Positions 32,401-40,905 of a stretch of 64,000 nucleotides of DNA are shown here, in pieces. The stretch lies in NCBI RefSeq assembly GCF_900182815.1, contig NZ_FXUA01000006.1, forward strand, positions 1 through 64,000. The letters run 5' to 3'. A program made the position numbers and the translations under genes. The notes beneath the pieces were generated by a model. It was not told where the DNA came from, made no database searches, and worked only from the letters and a program-made list of their open reading frames with translations. The DNA comes from Algoriphagus winogradskyi (GTDB lineage: Bacteria > Bacteroidota > Bacteroidia > Cytophagales > Cyclobacteriaceae). Position 1 is the first letter of the stretch; every line of letters starts with the position of its first letter.

Positions 32401-35004
32401 CTTAATTATAAATTCTTCTATTCCAGGACCGCCATTTCTATATGATACTAAGATTCGCTCTCCATCCTCGGAGAACTCCATTCCATAAACATCTCCGTCA
32501 CAACCGAGATCCACTCTTGCGTACTCTGTCATTTCTCCAGTGTCACTGTCGAAATCAAAAATCTCTAATTTATTACATCCACCTTCAGAAATGGTTACAG
32601 CAAGTTGATCTCCATCCGAATTAAATTTCATAGCGCCAACGCCAGAATTGAAGCCGTGATCAGAACCTACAGAACTTAGAACTGGTTGACCAATGCCTTG
32701 TGCAGATACTGGATACGCACGGAAAGTGTTATTCCCAAGTTCATGATAGACAACCCAAGTTGTGTCTCCCGCATCCAATGCAGCGGTGTGCTCAGAAGAA
32801 GGACTGAAAAGGAAATTGTCTTTGGTTACGACATTTCCAACCCCGGTCGGGTTTTCTGATTTGATGTCTACCAAAGAGTATTTCGCCTCGTTGGTTCCAT
32901 TTGCAGAAAGTTGCGTAGTGAAAAGGTAGAATAGTGTCTCCTCAGCAGGAACTGGAACTGCAATTACACCTTGACTGCTAGAATTGTCACCACCTATATC
33001 TTCCCCGTTTTCCATTAAATCCCCATTGAGATCCCAAACTGATTGGCCATCTGTGTAGAAGAGCACTTGGCCTGCCTGATCGGAGATGGTTGTAGTTCCT
33101 GCTGGTATGTTTTGAGGATGTCTAGCTGCTATTGGGCGTGGGGTCGGAGCATCAGGATCGTCTGGGTCAGGGTTGAAATCAAGCCCTGCACCATCACCAA
33201 AGTACCAGATGTTGTTTGTCTGATCTTGGACATCCCACATTTTGACGCGAATCTCAGCATAAGCATAGCAGGAAGATCCCGGTTCACGTACCAAAACCCA
33301 ATACAGACCTGGAGTACAAACTTCATTGGCTTCTTCACCAATCCATCCTTGATCACGTTTGTTTGACCAGAAGTATTCATAATTTTCACCGCCACCTTGT
33401 CCGCTTCCAACTCCACCTCCGCCTCCAGCTCCACCGTCTTCCTCACCAGCCTGAGCTGATAGCAGTGGGCTGAGATCTAGGCAAGTTTCGCATAAAGTGG
33501 TGTCTTGTGGAGAAAAATTAGCCTGAAGGTTATTTTCTGTTAGGGTAATGGTATGATTTACGGATAGTGTGGTGCTATCAGCGAAGGTGACATCCAGTGT
33601 TACATTTAGACTTTGTCCGGATGCTGCATCTGCCGGGATTAAAAAATGCTCTTGAGCATAATCAGCTGGCAATGCATTACCTGTAGAGTCTGTAAGTGGA
33701 GGATCGAAATTCCACGAAAAACTTACCGGTCTATAGTTCTCTGGAGTGGTTAGAGAAGTTAATTGAATTGGGTTGTTTGCACAGGGCATTTCTGGGTCCC
33801 AAGTGAAATCAACTGTGGGATCTACGTCTGCATTTGGAGCAAAAATCGGAAATATCGTCCCACAGAAGTCTACACCGGCAAATGGGTCTTCCTCAATCTC
33901 CACCAAGTTCAAATCAGCTTCGTTAGGATTCGTTACTTTTCCTATCATTTGCGGGCCTCCATCTACTTCCTCGTAGATATAATAGATACTTCCATCTGGC
34001 CCCGCTTTGATATCGTAAATGGCGAAAATTCCCTCCGGCGGAGTACCTGGCCCTTCGATAGGCAGGACTTCTGGTGTGCCTGAAAGATCTGAGACAGGAA
34101 TTCTAAAAAGTGAATCCCCCGCAGAATAATAAATGTAATTACCATCAGGAGAAACTTCTGCTCCTCCATAGTTACCATTTCCGGATGATTGAGAAATAGG
34201 GGTTGGTGAACCAAAAGTGCCACTACTAGTATTAAAGTCCAATATCAAAATAGGGTCAGTACTGGATTCAGGTATGATGATTAACTGGCTTGTCTCCGCA
34301 TTAAAAACGATCTGTTTTGGAGTGGAAGATATAGCCTGATTGTCTGTGACGGTGAAACTTCCCTCACCTGAATCAATGCTTCTAGAAATAAGGTTTCCAT
34401 TATCAAAACTGATCAAATACGAAGGTGAAGCTGGCGTTTTTACAACCAAAACAGCTCCAGACCCATTGCCTATTACATTGTCGCTAGAGGTAATTTCACC
34501 CAATGGCCGCTCATTTCCAGTAGCTTGGCCTGGGGCATTCATATCCACTACTGCATACTGAAGCTCTCCGCCCAGCGAGAGATAGAAAATATAAAAAAGC
34601 TTGTTCCCTTCTGGATCATATTCTAAGAAACCAGTTGCTACTTGCTGTATTCCGTCAATATTTCCATTCAGCCCTGAGCCAACTCCTTGAATAGGATTTT
34701 GACTATAGTCGTAAACTAATTCACCATTGGTGAGAAACAGAGGTTGTCCTGTGATAGGATCAATAGCAAGTGCAGAATTGTTTTTGGTAAAAACAATTGA
34801 GCCAGGAATTGACTGGACGTTAGGCGAATTTCCTTTTCCGAAGGATAAATAATTATTTTCTGTTGATCCACCGCAATAGCCAAATATCCACTCATTGTCA
34901 TTAAATCCCTGCGAATACACCGCAGTATTAAATACAAAAGTTGTAAATAGGAGGGTAATCGTAAAAATGTAGGGTAACCTTATGGAATTAGGGCTGCTTT
35001 TCAT
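29452..35004 (-). CDS. Giant T9SS type-B secreted surface protein (1850 residues)
   Basis: This is the largest gene here. A signal peptide ends near Val-Tyr-Ser-Gln-Gly. Two beta-propeller-like halves follow, each opening with a Trp-Ile/Tyr-Phe-Gly motif (about residues 38-42 and 600-605), with a Gly-rich linker at about 520-540. Next come a PKD domain, the same row of Ig-like modules as in its two paralogs, and a C-terminal CHU_C type-B sorting domain (Ile-Val-Phe-Pro-Asn-Gly...Cys-Pro-Trp-Asp-Gly-Gln...Val-Pro-Asn-Gly-Thr-Tyr). It should be exported by the type IX system. A divergent PorP/SprF gene starts 82 bases away. Confidence 0.85.
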   Translation of the reverse strand: MKSSPNSIRLPYIFTITLLFTTFVFNTAVYSQGFNDNEWIFGYCGGSTENNYLSFGKGNSPNVQSIPGSIVFTKNNSALAIDPITGQPLFLTNGELVYDYSQNPIQGVGSGLNGNIDGIQQVATGFLEYDPEGNKLFYIFYLSLGGELQYAVVDMNAPGQATGNERPLGEITSSDNVIGNGSGAVLVVKTPASPSYLISFDNGNLISRSIDSGEGSFTVTDNQAISSTPKQIVFNAETSQLIIIPESSTDPILILDFNTSSGTFGSPTPISQSSGNGNYGGAEVSPDGNYIYYSAGDSLFRIPVSDLSGTPEVLPIEGPGTPPEGIFAIYDIKAGPDGSIYYIYEEVDGGPQMIGKVTNPNEADLNLVEIEEDPFAGVDFCGTIFPIFAPNADVDPTVDFTWDPEMPCANNPIQLTSLTTPENYRPVSFSWNFDPPLTDSTGNALPADYAQEHFLIPADAASGQSLNVTLDVTFADSTTLSVNHTITLTENNLQANFSPQDTTLCETCLDLSPLLSAQAGEEDGGAGGGGGVGSGQGGGENYEYFWSNKRDQGWIGEEANEVCTPGLYWVLVREPGSSCYAYAEIRVKMWDVQDQTNNIWYFGDGAGLDFNPDPDDPDAPTPRPIAARHPQNIPAGTTTISDQAGQVLFYTDGQSVWDLNGDLMENGEDIGGDNSSSQGVIAVPVPAEETLFYLFTTQLSANGTNEAKYSLVDIKSENPTGVGNVVTKDNFLFSPSSEHTAALDAGDTTWVVYHELGNNTFRAYPVSAQGIGQPVLSSVGSDHGFNSGVGAMKFNSDGDQLAVTISEGGCNKLEIFDFDSDTGEMTEYARVDLGCDGDVYGMEFSEDGERILVSYRNGGPGIEEFIIKANENDDSSAAVCPACFDGASTRAQIEACIISTKNQISQTSGLNLGALQIGPNGQIYVAVVGDNRIGQINVGSGCNSQSTFTQDGVEAMPGTSNLGLPSFVQNSGSSIPEPSLAAPARLCLDPELGAGALLEGGGEPDIDSYFWTITNQDDGTIIRTDYGGPGDEFQNLEQIFNNPGTYTVELRVDRCGDAEYFRATTEILVEAPPELTLADDATLCAGNPVTLTAIDGYDPAEGLYDFEWTNAAGQVFGDENSNTITVDEESIYTVSVSYRLPAGLSEDEALLYETCPATAEIFVGPAFEFDLTQTASEVCYEEISVTFAPNTPITGEWFYELNGDPNRVALGEFFELELFINTLPGPGQYEIIFVTQDPILEGCVVEKKLDLLVNELPIFTAVQTTPATDCNTPDGSFEITMQSDATTLTVLETGDTFTNLTAGSSVQVMSVLPGVYTIEAENSFGCTYAGSVTVENSNPPAGFEYTVTPTEEICGPSGVQNGMLVVNFTISPQSGSYTVTRQGDGQTFQGTFTNTSQFDILVPYGDYAVEIQDPTGCAIPDPTIYNIAQKFEVVFSVPSDLTACESFTFAPTSPDVLTYTVTNSAGSLISPDANGEFTITLSDTYTVRGEDPTGVNCPREETIVANITQPIDFEISPPIVDCQVGIQYEAVLNNALPADVIFLWKDALGVIVGRRQIFVPSRSGDYTLEVQPVAGGLCPVDKKSFSAEVISQRVEVSLDIVPFCIDQTSTTITVDADMTNVADIEWYSVLNGTRTRIPAFDGMPIIEVSQEGTYEALLRSSVGCELGRANGVVSKSTISPPIVPAGFTICAIEGVTQTIDPGTYDNYSWKLNGVEISQAPIFTPTEGGIYELTVSDNLGCAYVATIEVVEDCSLKIVFPNGVVLNDPNRNFILYANEYIDDVEVYIYNRWGELIFYCEHENIEPKQPFCPWDGQVRGELVPNGTYAVVVKFTSTDQNITQKVIKSITVIQ

Positions 35005-35086
35005 AATTTTCGAACTGCTTCTAAAACAACATACGTTCTGTAACGTTGAAGAAGCCTACTGAATATTCAAATTAACGAACAAATAC

Positions 35087-36133
35087 TTGTTAAGGTCTCT
35101 GGTTTACGTTGTTTTTCTTTGTGTGGTTGGACTATTTGTAGGAACCAATGCCTACGCACAGGATCCGCAATATAGCCAATATTATGCGGCACCTCTTTAC
35201 TTAAACCCAGCATTTGCTGGATCTGAGTTGACTGGCCGTGTTGGATTCAACTATAGAAACCAATGGCCAAGTATCGATGCCCAGTTCACAACATTTTCTG
35301 CTTATTACGACACCTACCTGAATGATTACAACTCAGGGATAGGGGTAATGGTTATGCAAGATACAGAGGGAGCTTCCAAACTTCGGTCTACTACCATTTC
35401 AGCTATATATTCTTACGAATTGAAGCTTGGAGAAAAAACTTTTTTCCGTCCAGGTTTTCAGGCTAGCTATATCCGAAGAGAAATTGGATTTTATGAAAAT
35501 CTCATTTTTGCGAATCAAATTAATCCAAACGATCCGTTTGGACCTATATTCCCAGGTTCAGATATCCCTGGTTTAGGTGATCCGGTTAATATGCTTTCCC
35601 TTTCGTTTGGGGGGTTATTCTTTACAGAGGATTTTTGGATTGGCGGCTCGGCCCATCATGTGAACAAGCCCAATCAATCTTTTATCTATGGAGATAGCCC
35701 TCTGCCTGTAAAATTCTCAGCACATGCAGGCTATAGAATTAATTTGGGGGAAGGGTCCATGCGTGGAGATTTCACCCATATAAGAAAACAACGATATTTA
35801 ACACCTACCATCAATTATAAGAAGCAAGGTCCATTCGAGCAATTGGATGTAGGCGCCTATTTTTACGTGGAGCCAATTGTTTTTGGAGTTTGGTATAGAG
35901 GACTGCCGTACAAAAAGGTGGAAGAGCAAAGCAATCGGGATGCTATCGTAATGATGGTGGGTTTGAATTTGCTTTCTGGCCTGAATGTCGGATACAGCTT
36001 TGATTACACGGTTTCTCAGTTAGGGATTCAATCAGGTGGAGCCCATGAGTTAAGTTTGTCATGGACTCTGCCAAATAACAGCCAAGGCCAGCCAAGAAGG
36101 AGAGACACGCTTCTCCCTTGCCCTAAGTTTTAA
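35087..36133 (+). CDS. PorP/SprF family outer-membrane protein of the type IX system
   Basis: This 348-residue protein has a signal peptide ending Asn-Ala-Tyr-Ala-Gln, followed at once by Asp-Pro-Gln-Tyr-Ser-Gln-Tyr-Tyr-Ala-Ala-Pro-Leu-Tyr-Leu-Asn-Pro-Ala-Phe-Ala-Gly, the hallmark of PorP/SprF proteins (PF11751). The rest is a beta-barrel. These proteins bind the sorting domain of partner type-B proteins at the outer membrane, and the partner here is probably the divergent 1850-residue protein. The only usable start is TTG at 35087, as no in-frame ATG gives a signal peptide. Confidence 0.9.
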   Translation: MLRSLVYVVFLCVVGLFVGTNAYAQDPQYSQYYAAPLYLNPAFAGSELTGRVGFNYRNQWPSIDAQFTTFSAYYDTYLNDYNSGIGVMVMQDTEGASKLRSTTISAIYSYELKLGEKTFFRPGFQASYIRREIGFYENLIFANQINPNDPFGPIFPGSDIPGLGDPVNMLSLSFGGLFFTEDFWIGGSAHHVNKPNQSFIYGDSPLPVKFSAHAGYRINLGEGSMRGDFTHIRKQRYLTPTINYKKQGPFEQLDVGAYFYVEPIVFGVWYRGLPYKKVEEQSNRDAIVMMVGLNLLSGLNVGYSFDYTVSQLGIQSGGAHELSLSWTLPNNSQGQPRRRDTLLPCPKF

Positions 36134-36434
36134 GATACCCTCTGCGGAGTCTCAAAAGGCAATTTAGACGTGGCCCAATGGTGCAATTTTTAAGTCACAG
36201 AAATCAGAATAAATATTTCCATTTGACTGTGCCGCTTAGGAATATATATATCGTCAAGGCTCGAAAAGCAGGGGTGTTAAAAACATTAATTATCGCTTGA
36301 ATAAAGGAAAGCTGTTTGTTCGCAACTTGACGGGAGGACGTTCCGTTACGTAGCTGTTCCGCCGCGAGAACTATTCATAAAAAAAGCTGAAACGATTTCT
36401 CATTCCAGCTTTTGATGTTAAACTTTACTTTTAA
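36134..36434. other. Intergenic region
   Basis: This 301-base gap between convergent genes has no open frame worth reporting. It contains the terminator of the minus-strand gene (36379-36413) and otherwise nothing I recognise. Confidence 0.7.
36379..36413 (-). terminator. Terminator of the Gfo/Idh/MocA gene
   Basis: On the minus strand AAAAGCTGGAATGAG...CGTTTCAGCTTTTTTT forms an 8-bp outer stem with a partly paired interior and seven T at the end. It lies 22 bases after the stop codon. Confidence 0.6.
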
Positions 36435-37856
36435 TTAAAGGGTGTAAAACTCCTCCCATCCTTTTCTTGGCGCTTCACCTCTTAGCAGCTGATTTGCTAG
36501 TGGATTGTTCGTGATGCGTTGAGTTTCTCTATCAAACTTCAATGTGGTATTTAATTGCTGAGCTAAAACTCCTAAGCAGAATACCTGACTAAGTGGACCT
36601 GCGATTTCAAACCTTGAACGAGTTTCTTCCTCACCTTTGCAAGCTTTCAGGAAGTTTGCAAAGTGGTTTGATGGACTTTCAGGTACTTCAGGAAGTTTGC
36701 TAGCCATGTCTTTAGCTTTTTCTTCGCCAATAATAGAAAGTGTACTGCCATGCGATCCACCTTTGAAAGTCAGGTCTTTTCCATAAATGATTTTACCTGG
36801 ATTTAGCTTAGCAGGCTGAATCTGCCCGTTACTGGCTGCAGGAATATCAGCATTCAATTCGGAAGTACCGTAGTCTGCAGGTACAGGAGGTACATTGTCC
36901 ACGCCATCATACCAAGTAAGTGTCAAAGCAGGCATATCACCACGCTCCGGAAATTTGAACGCCAGTGTAGATGACATAGGGAAGAAGAACGGATTGTGTC
37001 CTTTAAGCATCACTGGATCCACTTCATATGGCAAGCCTAGTTCAAGGAATTCATGGACAGTGTCCATTGTATGTGCTCCCCAGTCGCCTAGAGCGCCCAT
37101 TCCGAAGTCATACCAGCATCTCCACTGTCCGTTGATGAAGTCTTTGTTGTAGTCGTGTTCTGATCGAGCCATCAGCCAGGTATCCCAATCAAGTGTGGAT
37201 GGCAGTGCTTCAGCTTTTGGAAAGCTTTGCATATTAACATCCCACCCATGCCATCTTCTTGGGCTGTTCATATGAGCCGTCACTGCAGTCACATCCTTGA
37301 TGATACCAGCTTCCTTCCAAGCTTTGAATTGGAAGTAGTTGCCTTCAGAGTGACCCTGGTTTCCCATTTGGGTTACCACTTTATGTCTTTTGGCAGAGTC
37401 CATCATGAGGGTGATCTCATTGAAGGTACGAGCCATTGGTTTTTCAGTATAAACATGCTTGCCTTCAGACATCGCTAGCATGGTGATCGGGAAGTGGGAA
37501 AAATCGGGAGTTCCTACAGTAATAGCTTCGAATCCATTTCCAAACTCATCAAACATTCTTCTGAAATCTTTGAATCGCTTAGCATTTGGAAATTTCTCCA
37601 TCATAGCTGTCGTATGAGGCGCTCCCATATCTACGTCACAAAGCGCTACGATATTACATAGCCCAGTGTCATAAAGTGCATTCATAATCTGAGCGCCACG
37701 ATTGCCTATACCACAGCAAGCAAGATTAACTTTATCGCTGGGAGCTGTGTGACCCATAGATTTGCCTAGTACCGTAGATGGAACTATAGAAATCCCACTA
37801 AGTCCTAATGCGGCTAGTGAGCCTGTCTTGAGAAAATTTCTTCTGTCCGTTTTCAT
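36435..37856 (-). CDS. Gfo/Idh/MocA family oxidoreductase with Tat signal
   Basis: This 473-residue protein has a twin-arginine signal (Asp-Arg-Arg-Asn-Phe-Leu-Lys followed by a hydrophobic stretch), then an NAD(P)-binding Rossmann domain (Cys-Cys-Gly-Ile-Gly-Asn-Arg-Gly near 47-54). Its Glu-Lys-Pro motif (Tyr-Thr-Glu-Lys-Pro-Met-Ala) contains the catalytic lysine. Exported members of this family act on sugars or glycosides in the periplasm with a tightly bound cofactor. It is on its own transcript, but the ThuA-like and isomerase genes that follow on the other strand are typical companions in sugar use. Confidence 0.9.
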   Translation of the reverse strand: MKTDRRNFLKTGSLAALGLSGISIVPSTVLGKSMGHTAPSDKVNLACCGIGNRGAQIMNALYDTGLCNIVALCDVDMGAPHTTAMMEKFPNAKRFKDFRRMFDEFGNGFEAITVGTPDFSHFPITMLAMSEGKHVYTEKPMARTFNEITLMMDSAKRHKVVTQMGNQGHSEGNYFQFKAWKEAGIIKDVTAVTAHMNSPRRWHGWDVNMQSFPKAEALPSTLDWDTWLMARSEHDYNKDFINGQWRCWYDFGMGALGDWGAHTMDTVHEFLELGLPYEVDPVMLKGHNPFFFPMSSTLAFKFPERGDMPALTLTWYDGVDNVPPVPADYGTSELNADIPAASNGQIQPAKLNPGKIIYGKDLTFKGGSHGSTLSIIGEEKAKDMASKLPEVPESPSNHFANFLKACKGEEETRSRFEIAGPLSQVFCLGVLAQQLNTTLKFDRETQRITNNPLANQLLRGEAPRKGWEEFYTL

Positions 37857-38129
37857 GAGTTTATTATTGTTTTTTTAAGACCACATTGAATCTCGCCTAT
37901 CATCCAAAATTGTGTAAGATATGAAGTGCTCGAGATCATATTTGAAGGATGTATGGTTGTCATTAATTGATTTTAGAATGAGAAAGTAGGTAATTTTTGT
38001 CGCTAGTCTTTCCATAATTATGTTGAAAGGCTAAACAATTAACGGAATCGATACCGAAATAGAATTCTGAGAACAGGATGAAAACCCTTGAAAGTTTTAC
38101 TATTTTCCCAATTCATTCTCTTAAAAACC

Positions 38130-39152
38130 ATGAAAAACTCATCTTCCAAAAAGCCTGCTTTTTTATTGATTCTGATTGCTGTGTTCTCAATATCTTGTGT
38201 TTCAGCTCAAAACGGTCAATCTTTTTTACAATTCAATGGCAAAAGTGGCCCAGGTCAAGGAAAGAATGTCGTTCTAATAGCAGGAGATGATGAGTACCGA
38301 TCTGAGGAATCCATGCCGATGATGGCAAAAATTCTTTCAGAGCATTATGGATTTAATACCACTGTATTATTTCCGATTGAGCCTGAATCGGGCAACGTAG
38401 TTCCGAGCTACCAAAATAATATACCAGGTTTGGAGCATCTCAAGAATGCTGATCTCGTGATCATGCTCATTCGTTTTAGAGACCTTCCAATGGATCAAAT
38501 GAAGCACTTGGAAGATTATTTCAAATCAGGAAAACCATTTATTGCACTTCGGACCTCAACTCACCCTTTCGCAATCAAAGACAAGAATTCTCCTTACGCC
38601 AAATGGACTTGGAACAGTAAAGTTGCTGGTTGGGAAGGTGGCTTTGGTCAGCAGATTGTTGGTGAAACCTGGGTAGCACACCATGGTATCCACAAATCTG
38701 AGGGAACAAGAGCTTTGATTGATGGAGTTGACCGTGATGCTGATCACCCGATATTGAGAGGAGTTGATGATATCTGGGCTCCAACCGATGTTTACTCGAT
38801 TAAGAATTTGCCCTCGTCTGCCAATGTGCTTCTATATGGACAATCAACAGCAGGTATGACTCCAGAGTCTCCTTTAATGTGGGATAAATCTATAATGCCA
38901 ATAGCTTGGACAAAGGAGTATTCGCTAGATGGAGGAAAAACAGGTAAAGTATTAGGGAGTACCCTAGGTTCATCTATAGATTTTCAGGTAGAAGATATGC
39001 GCCGCCTGATCGTGAATGCTTCCTTTTGGTTGTTGGATATGCCGGAAGTGATCACCCCCGAACTTTCTGTGGAAATTGTAGGTAGCTACGAACCGACTAT
39101 GTTTGGATTTGATAGCTTTAGGAAGGGAATGAGGGTCGAAGATTTCAAATAG
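38130..39152 (+). CDS. ThuA-domain secreted protein
   Basis: This 340-residue protein has a signal peptide ending Cys-Val-Ser-Ala-Gln, followed by a ThuA-like (glutamine-amidotransferase-like fold, PF06283) domain: Val-Val-Leu-Ile-Ala-Gly-Asp-Asp-Glu-Tyr-Arg-Ser-Glu-Glu at about 45-58 and Ala-Leu-Arg-Thr-Ser-Thr-His-Pro-Phe near 137-145. ThuA was named from rhizobial trehalose use, and the enzymatic role of secreted homologs is unproven. The ATG at 38130 is chosen over an upstream TTG because it starts the signal peptide. The sugar isomerase gene follows, with an 11-bp inverted repeat between. Confidence 0.8.
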   Translation: MKNSSSKKPAFLLILIAVFSISCVSAQNGQSFLQFNGKSGPGQGKNVVLIAGDDEYRSEESMPMMAKILSEHYGFNTTVLFPIEPESGNVVPSYQNNIPGLEHLKNADLVIMLIRFRDLPMDQMKHLEDYFKSGKPFIALRTSTHPFAIKDKNSPYAKWTWNSKVAGWEGGFGQQIVGETWVAHHGIHKSEGTRALIDGVDRDADHPILRGVDDIWAPTDVYSIKNLPSSANVLLYGQSTAGMTPESPLMWDKSIMPIAWTKEYSLDGGKTGKVLGSTLGSSIDFQVEDMRRLIVNASFWLLDMPEVITPELSVEIVGSYEPTMFGFDSFRKGMRVEDFK

Positions 39153-39164
39153 TAGAACTGTAAA

Positions 39165-39243
39165 CTTCATTATTTAAAATTCATCATTCCGCATTCTTTA
39201 TTTTCAATGTTGAATCATGAATAGCGAATGAGAAATAATGAAG
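39165..39243. repeat. Intergenic inverted repeat
   Basis: CTTCATTATTT (39165-39175) and AAATAATGAAG (39233-39243) are perfect complements flanking 57 AT-rich bases that contain further CATTC/GAATG pairs. It resembles mobile palindromic intergenic units of Bacteroidota. It might form a hairpin in the mRNA between the ThuA-like and isomerase genes. Confidence 0.5.
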
Positions 39244-39281
39244 GGCAATATGAATAGACTCAATAAGAAAGATTAGAATTC

Positions 39282-40136
39282 ATGAACAAAATAGGATTTA
39301 ATGTGCTGGCTTGGTCGGCAGAAATGTCAGAGGCGCTGTTGCCTGTTTTAGATCGTTTAAAAAAAATCGGCTATGACGGTGCAGAATTTTTCATAGGAGG
39401 TTCACCTGAGGAATCTTTCAAATTAGTTGGAAAGCACTGCGCAGATATCGGCCTGGAAGTGACTGCAGTGACGGTGATGGGAGCAGACCAAAATCCAATT
39501 TCACCAGATGCTAAAATTCGTGCGGCGGCAAGTGAGCAACTGAAATGGGTTATTGATAGAGCCCATGATCTAAATGCGCAAGTACTTTGTGGACCTTTTC
39601 ATTCGGGATTCACTGTTTTTGCCTCGCGAGAACCAATCGAAGATGAGTATTCTTGGTCAGCCGAAGTGCTTCACGGAGTAGGGGACTATGCTAAAGGTGC
39701 AGGGATTTTACTAACGCCTGAGGCATTGAACCGTTTTGAATGCTACCTCTGCAATACCATGGATCAGCTTTCGTATTTGCTGAAAAAAGTGGGTCACCCG
39801 AATGTACAGGCTATGTTTGATACCCATCATGCAAATATCGAAGAGAAGAGCTTGTCCGATGCAATTAAGTTTATTGCTCCTCAATTGGGGCATTTCCATA
39901 TCTCTGAAAATGACAGAGGAACACCTGGTTCAGGTCATGTGAACTTCGACGAGGCTTTTAAAGCTTTGGCTGATGTGAAGTATAAGGGCTGGTTGACTAT
40001 TGAAGGTTTTACCAGAAATGATCCTGCTTTTGCAAATTCAATTGGAGTGTGGAGGAATTTCTCTGAACCTTGGGATATGGCTGAGAATGGTTACAAGCTA
40101 ATCCAGTCTATGGGAGAAAAGTACGGATTGGGATAA
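39282..40136 (+). CDS. Sugar phosphate isomerase/epimerase (TIM barrel)
   Basis: This 284-residue cytoplasmic protein of the AP-endonuclease-2-like TIM-barrel family (PF01261) has metal-ligand positions in Thr-Pro-Glu-Ala (about 147), Phe-Asp-Thr-His-His (about 179-183), His-Ile-Ser-Glu-Asn (about 205) and Thr-Ile-Glu-Gly-Phe (about 244). This layout is that of D-psicose/tagatose 3-epimerase-like enzymes. It probably interconverts keto-sugars, and the exact sugar is not determined. It follows the ThuA-like gene on the same strand and has a clear terminator. Confidence 0.85.
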   Translation: MNKIGFNVLAWSAEMSEALLPVLDRLKKIGYDGAEFFIGGSPEESFKLVGKHCADIGLEVTAVTVMGADQNPISPDAKIRAAASEQLKWVIDRAHDLNAQVLCGPFHSGFTVFASREPIEDEYSWSAEVLHGVGDYAKGAGILLTPEALNRFECYLCNTMDQLSYLLKKVGHPNVQAMFDTHHANIEEKSLSDAIKFIAPQLGHFHISENDRGTPGSGHVNFDEAFKALADVKYKGWLTIEGFTRNDPAFANSIGVWRNFSEPWDMAENGYKLIQSMGEKYGLG

Positions 40137-40154
40137 ACAGTCTTAACGTAATTT

Positions 40155-40183
40155 AAACCCAAGAATATTATCTTGGGTTTTTT
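40155..40183 (+). terminator. Rho-independent terminator
   Basis: AAACCCAAGA / TCTTGGGTTT forms a perfect 10-bp stem with a 6-base loop and T-run, 18 bases after the isomerase stop. It can also serve the convergent DUF2461 gene. Confidence 0.9.
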
Positions 40184-40194
40184 GTTGTTAGTGA

Positions 40195-40857
40195 TTACAC
40201 TTTCGATTCCCCATTATGATTTGTAGTAAGGACCTCACTCATGTAATCAAAAAATGGGCGCATTGCTAGAAATGTAAGAATGACTTCTTTCTGAAAATCA
40301 TCCGATAAAACCTCTTTATCAGTAAATTTTCTTTTCACCACAAATTGCTTTTTCTTAATCAAATCAATGGCAGGGTGATCTTTATCGAAGCCTTTTGGGG
40401 CATTTTTTACAGCATCTTCCCCTTGGAGTTCTTCAAAATATCTCACAAAAGTTTTATCAGAAGTTATCTGTTGAATTTCTCTAGTGTCCGTTTCAAATTC
40501 CTTGCGGATATTTAGCAGGTCTTCTTTGTTTGGAGCCCAAAACCCACCGCCTACAAAGCTGTTATTTGGCTCTATTTGCATGTAATATCCACCTCTTAAC
40601 AATGGCTTTGTCCGAGAATATCCAGCCCCGAAATTGGTTTTGAAAGGAGTTTTAACTTTTGAAAAACGAATATCCCGGTAGATTCTGGAAATGTGAATTC
40701 CGGATAAACTATCGTGGTTTTGCAGTTCCGTATAAATCTCGTTGAAATACGCTTTGTTTTCCTTTGCAATCAAATCGTATTGTGATTTGTGCTCAGAGAA
40801 CCATTCCCGATTGTTGTTTTCTTTTAGCAGTTTGAGAAAGTTAATAGCCTTTTTCAT
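40195..40857 (-). CDS. DUF2461 domain protein
   Basis: This 220-residue soluble protein matches the DUF2461/TIGR02453 family: an N-terminal Phe-Leu-Lys-x-Leu-x-x-Asn-Asn-x-Arg-Glu-Trp-Phe, Arg-Ile-Tyr-Arg-Asp-Ile-Arg-Phe-Ser-Lys near 60-69, and Lys-Thr-Pro-Phe-Lys-Thr-Asn. The family is common in bacteria and fungi and has no settled function. The gene is 48 bases after the alpha/beta hydrolase start region on the same strand, and a shared role is not evident. Confidence 0.85.
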   Translation of the reverse strand: MKKAINFLKLLKENNNREWFSEHKSQYDLIAKENKAYFNEIYTELQNHDSLSGIHISRIYRDIRFSKVKTPFKTNFGAGYSRTKPLLRGGYYMQIEPNNSFVGGGFWAPNKEDLLNIRKEFETDTREIQQITSDKTFVRYFEELQGEDAVKNAPKGFDKDHPAIDLIKKKQFVVKRKFTDKEVLSDDFQKEVILTFLAMRPFFDYMSEVLTTNHNGESKV

Positions 40858-40905
40858 CTTAAAGTAAAAGGGTAATTATGCTGGGATTTTGAAAAAGGAG
40901 TTTGC

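Noticed and set aside
33380..33440. Repetitive GC-rich patch considered as a CRISPR or minisatellite
   Set aside because: It encodes a Gly-rich linker within an intact frame; no spacer-repeat periodicity.
25328..34561. Many frames antisense to the giant T9SS genes
   Set aside because: Long coding genes leave open antisense frames; none of these has family features or a plausible start region.
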